Assembly (NCBI GenBank): GCA_017537515.1
Contig: JAFYKO010000127.1
Location: forward strand, 1-9,216
Direction of reading: 5' to 3'
From: Clostridia bacterium
GTDB lineage: Bacteria; Bacillota; Clostridia; Christensenellales; UBA1242
DNA: 9,216 nucleotides
Shown here one piece after another: positions 1-5,690 of the stretch; the stretch's first letter is position 1; each line of letters starts with the position of its first letter. The notes under the pieces were generated by a model. It saw nothing but the letters and a program-made list of their open reading frames with translations, did not search any database and was not told the origin of the DNA. Made by a program: the position numbers and the translations under genes.

Positions 1-829
1 CAACTTTTTTAAGCTTTGGAAGATTGAGGGTTGTGAGTGACGGAGCGTTATAAAGCGTTTTTGTTCCTATTTCACGAAGGTTTTCTGCTGAGACTTCTTC
101 CAAGTTGTCCACATAATCCAAACTTAAATCTGGCAAAACTTCAAGTTTTGGCAAGTAAAGTCTTCTCAATTTCTTCGCTTCACCAAGCCAATAATCTTCA
201 ACACTTTTTAGGTTTGGCAGGTCGAGTTCTTCTATGCTATTCAAATTACACATAGACCATTTCCCCACTTTTTCTAGGTTTGGTGTATAAAGTTTTTCCA
301 AGCGAGGTGCGTACCTTAAACCCTCATCGTCTATTGTTTTTAGTTTTGGCAAATAAAGTTCTCTCAAACTGCTTGTTTGATGCAAAGCATAACGTTCAAT
401 AGCCTCTACATTCGGAGCATCAAACACCGTCAACGACGACACTTCTTGCAAAACCCCACCTGCTAGTTTTGTAATTTTTGGAGCCCTAAATTCCCGAAGT
501 CTTTCGCAATGGCACACTGACTCTCTTCCAAGAATTTCAAGCATAGGCAAGTCCAATTTTTCGAGATATGGTGCATATCCCAAAAAGTTTACATCCGTTT
601 CTTTTAGATTGTCAAGTTTTATTTCGCGAACTTTTCCAAGATGTGCCAATGTGTACATCCCGACTTTCTCAAGTTGTGGCACTTCTATTTCCTCAAGCGA
701 TTCTCCTCGACGCAAGCTGAATTCACCTATTGTTTTCAGTTTCGGTGCAACAAATTTTCTTAAATTTCGTGATAATTCCAAAAAGTGGTTGCCAGCGTAT
801 TCAAGTGCACTGCTGTAAAACTCAATCAT
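1..829 (-). repeat. Leucine-rich-repeat coding array of paralogue 1, 66-bp period
   Basis: Residues 359-622 divide into twelve units of exactly 22 residues (66 bp) with no insertion or deletion. Residues 623-634 begin a thirteenth unit at the window edge. The approximate unit is LxxhxhPxLxxhGxxxLxxxxx, for example LEKLDLPMLEILGRESVCHC at 447-466. The protein pattern is strict but codons vary, so these are old, diverged protein repeats and not recent DNA duplications. This is a variant of the BspA/TpLRR type (LRR_5-like), usually described with a period of about 23 residues. Confidence 0.85.
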
Positions 830-1903
830 TTGACCTTGAATATTAATCTTGATTTCAATCTCATTGTTTGGGCTTGCAAGGATTTTGATAATTCTATCAC
901 TTGTCCCCTTAACGCTTATGACATCAAGCTTTTCAATTTCAAGGTTTTCAAGTGTTGTATCCCTGCCTTCTTTTTTAACTGACGGATGCATAAAAATTCT
1001 CTTTTCTTTTTTGTCAAGGATGTAGACATCAAAAACTTCATAACGAGCCTTGTTGTACTCCTCCACCTTTCCTCTTGCAGTGTCATGGGCGTTGATAATA
1101 ATATTGTTATTGCAATAATAACATCCATGCAAACAGTGGTTGTAAAGATACATCCTATTATCTGAGGCTACAATAGACTCTCCCACCCTGAATTCTCTAG
1201 ATTTGTCAAAGCTTTGTTTGATACCGTAATGTTTTTCAAAACTGTAAGTCAAGCCCTCTTGAATCTTATCCAACATATTTGAGTATGTTGAGTTTGGACA
1301 TGGTACACTGTGGTTGTAACGGCTTATGATTGCAAGAAAGTTTTTTAGTCTAGTAAATTGAAGACTCATAACTGACGTGCTATACTCATCCTCACGCTGT
1401 GGGTTAATGAAGTCTTCACGCTTGATGTTGTCAACGTCTTTCTTTACTGCCCAAAAAATATGGTTGCCGTTCAGTCTTGATGATGGGTCTCGAAATGTGC
1501 AAATTAGTTCATTTGTTGCATAATATTTCTCAAACTTACGCATATCTTCAACGGTATTGCACTTATAAAGGTTGTAGCCCGCTTTGTCAAAAAGTTCTTC
1601 TGGAGTTTCAATGCCGTCTGGATAATTTTGTTGATTTATTTTGTCTTTATAAAATTCAAAAAGCATAAATTCAACAAAAGCATCAACATCCCCCATCCTG
1701 TTTTTATCAAGCCTCTCCGACCAAGCTTTTGAAGGAGCAAAATGTTCTTGAATAAGTCTTGGAAGTTCTCCCGCCTTTTCCAAAATAACGCCAAGTTTAT
1801 CACGACATATTTTTGCAAAATCTTCGCCATATAAATCTTTTATTTTGTCATAATCTTTTTTGATTTGCTTTTCCCTTTCGGTCAATTTTTTTCTTTCTCC
1901 CAT
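1..1903 (-). CDS. Large leucine-rich-repeat protein, paralogue 1 (C-terminus beyond the window)
   Basis: The open frame runs without a stop from ATG at 1903 to the left edge, giving 634 visible residues. Residues 1-358 form a non-repetitive region with HIFWAVKKDV (148-157), RYNH (195-198), YYCNNN (262-267) and KARYEVFDVYILD (285-297), all shared with the paralogue at 1924-4878. Leucine-rich repeats follow from residue 359, each 22 residues long, with a conserved Pro and Leu pair (xAPxLxxh) and then a helix-like half. Twelve full repeats and the start of a thirteenth are visible. There is no signal peptide or hydrophobic segment, so the protein is probably cytoplasmic. The start is supported by GAGAGG eight bases upstream and by the matching MGExK start of the paralogue. 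It follows that gene by 20 bases and is probably co-transcribed. The repeats suggest protein binding. The N-terminal function is unknown. A His/Cys cluster (H256, C257, H259, C261, C264) is mostly absent from the paralogue. Confidence 0.9.
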   Translation of the reverse strand, partial: MGERKKLTEREKQIKKDYDKIKDLYGEDFAKICRDKLGVILEKAGELPRLIQEHFAPSKAWSERLDKNRMGDVDAFVEFMLFEFYKDKINQQNYPDGIETPEELFDKAGYNLYKCNTVEDMRKFEKYYATNELICTFRDPSSRLNGNHIFWAVKKDVDNIKREDFINPQREDEYSTSVMSLQFTRLKNFLAIISRYNHSVPCPNSTYSNMLDKIQEGLTYSFEKHYGIKQSFDKSREFRVGESIVASDNRMYLYNHCLHGCYYCNNNIIINAHDTARGKVEEYNKARYEVFDVYILDKKEKRIFMHPSVKKEGRDTTLENLEIEKLDVISVKGTSDRIIKILASPNNEIEIKINIQGQMIEFYSSALEYAGNHFLELSRNLRKFVAPKLKTIGEFSLRRGESLEEIEVPQLEKVGMYTLAHLGKVREIKLDNLKETDVNFLGYAPYLEKLDLPMLEILGRESVCHCERLREFRAPKITKLAGGVLQEVSSLTVFDAPNVEAIERYALHQTSSLRELYLPKLKTIDDEGLRYAPRLEKLYTPNLEKVGKWSMCNLNSIEELDLPNLKSVEDYWLGEAKKLRRLYLPKLEVLPDLSLDYVDNLEEVSAENLREIGTKTLYNAPSLTTLNLPKLKKV

Positions 1904-1911
1904 TATCCAAT

Positions 1912-1917
1912 CCTCTC
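1912..1917 (-). promoter_or_regulatory. Ribosome binding site of LRR paralogue 1
   Basis: GAGAGG on the minus strand lies eight bases before the ATG at 1903, inside the 20-base gap after the stop of the upstream LRR gene. The short gap has no hairpin, so continuous transcription and possibly coupled translation are expected. Confidence 0.65.
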
Positions 1918-1923
1918 AAATTT

Positions 1924-4878
1924 TTATTTCCCCAATTCCTCCTCATGGTGTTTTGTTTGTTGCTTGGATTGTGGTTTTTTTGGCTCTTCTTTTTTTGTTG
2001 GACCTAAATCCTCACTGAGTTGATTTCCTATTTCATTTCTTAGGTTCTGTTGGAAAAGCCTTTGTGCATTATCTTCAATAAATTCTTTATTTGGCTTTGT
2101 TTCACGACCAAAAAGCCTATTAAACAAATTGTTTCTGTAAGTGTTTCCGGCGTTTTGTGGTATTTCGGTGTTTGTGTTTTTAGATTCTTGTGATGTTTGT
2201 GTGGCGGTGTTTTTTGGTTTGTCTTTACCGCCAAATGCAAAATTTTCTTTTGCACGAGTGCCTTTTGCCCTTACATTAGGCATACTCTTGGCTTCTTTGA
2301 TTTTTGCTTCATTAATGGCAAAATTTCTTTTGTCAATCTTTTCTGCCTTAACGAGAAGCTTCTTTCTTCTCGTCAACTCTCTTTTGACCTCATCTGGCAA
2401 GACCCACGACGCAAGGTTTGTGTCCATATTGACTGTGAGGGCCTCTTCTCCAAGTTCTTGAAGTTTTGGGGCAAATAGGTTTATTGCATCTGAATGATTT
2501 AAAAATCTTTTTCCAACCCTTTCAAGTTTTTCCGCACTAAATTTTTCTATTGGATTCCAACAAGAACGGAAACAATCATTTCCCACTTCAACAAGGCTTG
2601 GGAGTTCAACGGTGTTTACGTGAACATACTCAAAACAGCCACTATCGATATATTCAAGGTTTGGGAAATTTAATTTTTCTGTTGCGATGCTGTGAAAACA
2701 CCTATACCCCACAGACACAAGGTTGGTCATATTTATGCTTTCTATTTTTTCATCAATTTCTTCTTCGAAATTATGCCCAACAAGGGTTTTCGCGTTTGGA
2801 AGATATATTTTCCTAATCTTTGGAGTATGCTGGAATGCAAAGTGAGGCACTTTTTCCAAACTTGGCAAAGCTATTGATTCAAGTTCTTTGGAGTCATTCA
2901 TAAACGAATCGCCGACGTTTTGTAAAAGAGGGAAAACAACCTCTTGTAGTCCATTGTCTCTCAAAAAGCCCGCTCCCGCCCTTTTGAGGTTTGGTGCATC
3001 AAGACTTGAAAGCATAGGGACTTTGGAAAGACAGGATTCTCCCACCTCTTCAAGATTTTCTGCATTAAACTCTTCAAGCGACCACGCAAACACTAGACAA
3101 TTGTCTTCTAGCTTTGTGATTTTTGGAGCATAAAATTTTTTAAGTGCATTTGCAGAATAAAAGAAACCAGTGCAAACGTTTTCAAGTGCAGGGAAACTTG
3201 CCTCACGAAGTTGTTTGACGTCCAAAAATAAGTTGTTGCCAATACTCCTTAGGCTTGGAAGATTGATTGTTTCAACCTCGCCACACTCTCCGAGTGCGTT
3301 ATCCCCCATAGTTGTAAGATAAGGAAGGTCGAGAACTTTCAAACTTCTTGAAAAATGCAAAACATCTTTTCCCATTGTTTTAATGTTTGGTGCGTCAAGC
3401 GATTTCAAAAAATAGCAACCAGTAAGAGACTCGTCTTTAAATTCTGTTAGGCGAGGTGCAGAAAATTCAATAAGCGAATGGCATTGATGGAGGAATTTTG
3501 TGCCAGATTCTTCAAGCATAGGTGCGTTGAACTTTTTGAGTTTTTCGCATTTATACAAAAAGCCTTCTCCAACCTTTTTCAAGTTTGGAACATCAATGCT
3601 TTCCATCCTATACGCCCACGAAAGGAAGTGATTGCCCGTCTCCTCAAGTTTTGGCATACTTGCTTCTTTAAGCCTTGTTGCACTTTCCAAAAAGTGGTCT
3701 CCGACAACTTTTAAATCTGGGGCATCGAACTTTTCGAGATATTTAGAATTTTTCAAGAAAAAATCTCCAACCCTTTCAAGGCCTGTCCCATAAAATTCAA
3801 CCAGTCTTCCTCTACCATCAACCTTGAGTTCAATATTGACTTTCCCGCTTGCAAGGATTTTAATTAACCGGTCAGTTGTACCTTTGATTGCCTCGACACT
3901 GCATTTTTCGATATTGAGTGCCGAAAAGGTTTCATCTTGGATAGTGAACGCACCTTGATGACTGAAAATGCGTTTTTCTTTTATGTCAAGAATGAAGTTG
4001 TCGAAAACCTCATAGCGGGCTTTGTCGTAGTGATGTACTTTAAAATCATCAGAATCCCAACCAAAAACGCCTTCTACGACTACGTTATTATTGCAATAAT
4101 AAACATCACCGTCCATAATATTAAAGGCATAGCGAACTCCGTCTTCACCTTGAATAAACCCACCAAGCGAAAGTGAAGATTTTTGGAACTCTTGTTGAAT
4201 GCCCTTGTGTTTTTCAAAACTGTAGGTCAAGCCTTTGACGATATTATCCAAGCAGTTTGAAAAAGTCGCATCGCAGTTGTCGACATTGTGATTATATCTG
4301 TTTTTGATTGAAAGGCGGTTGCCTTCCTCTTTTGTGAATTGGATGCTTATGACAGACGTACCATACTCATCATCCCTTTCAGGAAATTCAAAATCCTCTC
4401 TTTTGATATTTTTCACGTCTTTTTTCACAGCCCAAAAAATATGGCAAATATCCAGTCTTTCTTTTGGGGAGCGGAAAGTGCAAATTGCTTCTTCGTCCTC
4501 ATAAAGTTCTTCAAACTTCATAATATCTTCAACTGATTCGCACTTAAACAAATCGTATCCCGCTTTTGCAAGAAGTTCTTCGGGTGTTTCAATCTCACCA
4601 GAAGAATACACATCAGACAAATACTCTTCCATATATTCTGCCATCATAGTTGAATTAAACCTATCCAGCATATTTCTTTCTTCTTTAAGTTCGTCATAAA
4701 GGCCCTTCACAGGTGCAAAATACTTTTGCAAAAGGGCCGGCATCTTGCCTTCAATTTCAAAAATGGTTGACAAATTTGAGCGACAATATCTCGCCATATC
4801 TTCGCCATACAGTTTTTTGATTGTTTCATAATCTTTTTTTATGCTTTTTGATTTTTCGTTTTGCTTCTTTTCTCCCAT
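1924..4878 (-). CDS. Large leucine-rich-repeat protein, paralogue 2 (complete, 984 aa)
   Basis: Three parts can be seen. Residues 1-358 are a charged, non-repetitive region sharing HIFWAVKKDV (146-155), RYNH (194-197), YYCNNN (260-265) and KARYEVFDNFILD (286-298) with the adjacent paralogue, well over half identical by eye across residues 97-230. Residues 359 to about 820 hold some 21 leucine-rich repeats: twelve of exactly 22 residues (359-622), then nine of 20-24. Residues from about 824 on form a hydrophilic tail, first Lys/Arg/Glu-rich, then Thr/Gln/Asn-rich, ending in a Lys/Gln/Pro-rich stretch with no anchor motif. There is no signal peptide, LPxTG, or membrane segment, so a cytoplasmic protein-binding scaffold or sensor is inferred. 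Start ATG follows AAAAGGA at 4888-4894. It lies 49 bases after the 99-aa gene with no terminator between, so an operon is likely. I know no function for the N-terminal region. Confidence 0.93.
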   Translation of the reverse strand: MGEKKQNEKSKSIKKDYETIKKLYGEDMARYCRSNLSTIFEIEGKMPALLQKYFAPVKGLYDELKEERNMLDRFNSTMMAEYMEEYLSDVYSSGEIETPEELLAKAGYDLFKCESVEDIMKFEELYEDEEAICTFRSPKERLDICHIFWAVKKDVKNIKREDFEFPERDDEYGTSVISIQFTKEEGNRLSIKNRYNHNVDNCDATFSNCLDNIVKGLTYSFEKHKGIQQEFQKSSLSLGGFIQGEDGVRYAFNIMDGDVYYCNNNVVVEGVFGWDSDDFKVHHYDKARYEVFDNFILDIKEKRIFSHQGAFTIQDETFSALNIEKCSVEAIKGTTDRLIKILASGKVNIELKVDGRGRLVEFYGTGLERVGDFFLKNSKYLEKFDAPDLKVVGDHFLESATRLKEASMPKLEETGNHFLSWAYRMESIDVPNLKKVGEGFLYKCEKLKKFNAPMLEESGTKFLHQCHSLIEFSAPRLTEFKDESLTGCYFLKSLDAPNIKTMGKDVLHFSRSLKVLDLPYLTTMGDNALGECGEVETINLPSLRSIGNNLFLDVKQLREASFPALENVCTGFFYSANALKKFYAPKITKLEDNCLVFAWSLEEFNAENLEEVGESCLSKVPMLSSLDAPNLKRAGAGFLRDNGLQEVVFPLLQNVGDSFMNDSKELESIALPSLEKVPHFAFQHTPKIRKIYLPNAKTLVGHNFEEEIDEKIESINMTNLVSVGYRCFHSIATEKLNFPNLEYIDSGCFEYVHVNTVELPSLVEVGNDCFRSCWNPIEKFSAEKLERVGKRFLNHSDAINLFAPKLQELGEEALTVNMDTNLASWVLPDEVKRELTRRKKLLVKAEKIDKRNFAINEAKIKEAKSMPNVRAKGTRAKENFAFGGKDKPKNTATQTSQESKNTNTEIPQNAGNTYRNNLFNRLFGRETKPNKEFIEDNAQRLFQQNLRNEIGNQLSEDLGPTKKEEPKKPQSKQQTKHHEEELGK
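2419..3804 (-). repeat. Leucine-rich-repeat coding array of paralogue 2
   Basis: About 21 repeats are encoded (residues 359 to about 820). The first twelve are exactly 22 residues, for example LEKFDAPDLKVVGDHFLESA at 381-400 plus two residues. The later ones vary from 20 to 24 residues. The phase and first residue number match those of the paralogue's array, so the two arrays descend from one ancestor by whole-gene duplication. Confidence 0.85.
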
Positions 4879-4887
4879 TCCTACAAA

Positions 4888-4894
4888 TCCTTTT
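4888..4894 (-). promoter_or_regulatory. Ribosome binding site of LRR paralogue 2
   Basis: AAAAGGA on the minus strand ends nine bases before the ATG at 4878. It supports this start and lies in the gap after the 99-aa gene, which contains no hairpin or promoter that I can recognise. Confidence 0.6.
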
Positions 4895-4926
4895 GTTTAT
4901 TTTTTATATAAGCAATATTCTAAATC

Positions 4927-5226
4927 CTAGCCATAAAATCTTTTGAGGCGAATTTCTTTTCCACCAAGGTCAAGAATCATAAGGTCGTGATGCGTGTCAG
5001 AATCAATTTTGCGTCCATAAATGCTATCCATTCCACCAAACTCATAAAATGGAAAATAGTCCGAATTGTTTGTGTCTACAAGCCCTTCATACATTGTGAT
5101 TGTGTCGCCGGCTTTTGGCTCCTCTTCGAGGTCGTGAAAGAAAATTTCTGTCTTGTATTCTTTTCCCTCCTCGTCTCTAAGTGTAAGTTTTTTGTCGTTA
5201 ATTTCGAAAATGTGGTATTTTTTCAT
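4927..5226 (-). CDS. Small conserved-looking protein of unknown function (99 aa)
   Basis: I do not recognise a characterised family. The start at 5226 (MKKYHIFEIND) is chosen over an in-frame ATG at 5253 because a strong AAGGAGAT site (5231-5238) sits four bases before it. The longer start would place that site inside the gene and begin inside the promoter's AT-rich stretch. The sequence alternates short beta-like segments with acidic turns: LTLRDEEGKEYKTEIFF (14-30), an acidic EEEPKAGDTITMYEG stretch, an aromatic patch DYFPFYEFGG, DSIYGRKI and a closing basic GGKEIRLKRFYG. This pattern fits a compact beta-barrel or OB/SH3-like fold, which is inference only. No signal peptide, membrane segment or cysteine is present. 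It is the first gene of the probable leftward operon and is read from the promoter at 5256-5284. Its position before two giant repeat proteins suggests, but does not prove, a shared role. Confidence 0.8.
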   Translation of the reverse strand: MKKYHIFEINDKKLTLRDEEGKEYKTEIFFHDLEEEPKAGDTITMYEGLVDTNNSDYFPFYEFGGMDSIYGRKIDSDTHHDLMILDLGGKEIRLKRFYG

Positions 5227-5230
5227 AATT

Positions 5231-5238
5231 ATCTCCTT
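5231..5238 (-). promoter_or_regulatory. Ribosome binding site that decides the start of the 99-aa gene
   Basis: AAGGAGAT, a near-perfect Shine-Dalgarno sequence on the minus strand, is followed by AATT and ATG at 5226. It argues against the longer start at 5253. Confidence 0.85.
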
Positions 5239-5255
5239 ATATATATAATACAAAT

Positions 5256-5284
5256 ATTATATAATATAATACTATCAAAGTCAA
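5256..5284 (-). promoter_or_regulatory. SigA-type promoter of the leftward operon
   Basis: On the minus strand TTGACT (5279-5284) and TATAAT (5256-5261) are separated by 17 bases, which is close to the housekeeping consensus with optimal spacing. The transcript would begin around 5249 and have a short leader before the 99-aa gene. The -10 box overlaps a perfect 14-base palindrome at 5254-5267 (ATATTATATAATAT), which could be an operator or could simply reflect local AT content. Confidence 0.75.
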
Positions 5285-5310
5285 GCCGAAAGAAAAATTC
5301 AAAAAAACTA

Positions 5311-5338
5311 TTGACATTTTGAAAAATTTATGTATAAT
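5311..5338 (+). promoter_or_regulatory. SigA-type promoter of the rpsU-dnaG-rpoD operon
   Basis: TTGACA (5311-5316) and TATAAT (5333-5338) are both perfect consensus hexamers, with a 16-base spacer. Transcription should start near 5345, giving a leader of about 35 bases before rpsU with no room for a riboswitch. Strong constitutive expression is expected, as suits a ribosomal protein gene. Confidence 0.88.
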
Positions 5339-5380
5339 AGTCTCCATATTATTTAAATTGAAAGGTGGTGATTTAGGGCT

Positions 5381-5563
5381 ATGACAACTGTAAAAGTTGG
5401 TGAAAACGAAACCGTTGAAAGTGCAATCAAAAGATTCAAACGCAAATGCCAAAAAGACGGAATTATCGGCGATATCCGCAGAAAAGAAGCGTATTACAAA
5501 CCTTCTGTCGCAAAAAAAATGAAGCGTGAAGCGGCTCGCAAAAAAGCAAGAAAACACGCCTAA
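5381..5563 (+). CDS. rpsU: Small-subunit ribosomal protein bS21
   Basis: The 60-residue basic protein has the S21 family pattern: an N-terminal VKVGENETVESAIKRFKRKC, the central RRKEAYYKPS segment (the family's RRREFYEKPS-like core), and an Ala/Lys/Arg-rich C-terminal tail ending KKARKHA. S21 is a late-assembling protein of the 30S platform near the 3' end of 16S rRNA and affects translation initiation. The length fits Firmicutes homologues and lacks the longer tail of proteobacterial S21. The start ATG follows AAAGGTGGTGA (from 5361) with about ten bases between. It is first in the operon, directly behind a consensus promoter. A terminator just downstream should keep its mRNA more abundant than that of dnaG. 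Confidence 0.96.
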   Translation: MTTVKVGENETVESAIKRFKRKCQKDGIIGDIRRKEAYYKPSVAKKMKREAARKKARKHA

Positions 5564-5566
5564 TGC

Positions 5567-5597
5567 AATTTGCCTGTGAAAGGCAAATTTTTTATTT
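5567..5597 (+). terminator. Intrinsic terminator between rpsU and dnaG, probably partial
   Basis: A perfect 8-bp stem, AATTTGCC (5567-5574) with GGCAAATT (5582-5589), closes a 7-base loop TGTGAAA and runs straight into a T-rich tail (5588-5593, then ATTT). It starts four bases after the rpsU stop codon. I see no convincing promoter for dnaG downstream, so readthrough is presumably needed, making this an attenuator-like internal terminator. Confidence 0.8.
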
Positions 5598-5604
5598 CAA
5601 AAAA

Positions 5605-5639
5605 ACTTTTTTCAAAAAAAAAGTGTTTTCGCTTTTTTT
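5605..5639 (+). other. Overlapping A/T-tract hairpins ahead of dnaG
   Basis: Two mutually exclusive hairpins share the A-tract at 5614-5622. One pairs ACTTTTTT (5605-5612) with AAAAAAGT (5617-5624). The other pairs AAAAAAAGTG (5616-5625) with CGCTTTTTTT (5630-5639), with one G-U pair and a TTTT loop. The second may back up the rpsU terminator. Homopolymer runs of this length arise by chance in AT-rich spacers, so a regulatory role is only a possibility. Confidence 0.35.
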
Positions 5640-5690
5640 GTCGTATAAAGGTTGTAAAGAAAAATTTTTTGGGGTTTTTAATAAATTATT

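Noticed and set aside
1901..1926. Frameshift splitting one larger LRR gene into two
   Set aside because: The downstream gene begins with its own ribosome site, an MGExK start and a complete copy of the N-terminal region. These are two tandem genes.
2141..2461. Plus-strand open frame of 106 codons opposite the LRR gene
   Set aside because: Antisense shadow of the C-terminal tail of paralogue 2, with no ribosome site and no recognisable protein features.
1..3804. Regular 66-bp periodicity that could be taken for a CRISPR array or DNA satellite
   Set aside because: The units are continuous coding sequence with no spacers and differ at the DNA level. The periodicity comes from 22-residue leucine-rich repeats.
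5227..5253. Nine-residue N-terminal extension of the 99-aa protein from an ATG at 5253
   Set aside because: It would place the strong AAGGAGAT site inside the gene and begin next to the promoter -10 box. The start at 5226 has ideal spacing.
4987..5322. Plus-strand open frame of 111 codons across the 99-aa gene and divergent promoters
   Set aside because: It runs antisense to the small gene and through both promoters, and its hydrophobic C-terminal part is translated AT-rich spacer.
5644..5649. TATAAA as a -10 box of a dnaG-specific promoter
   Set aside because: No acceptable -35 box lies 16-18 bases upstream, where the sequence is an A-tract and AAGTGT-like.
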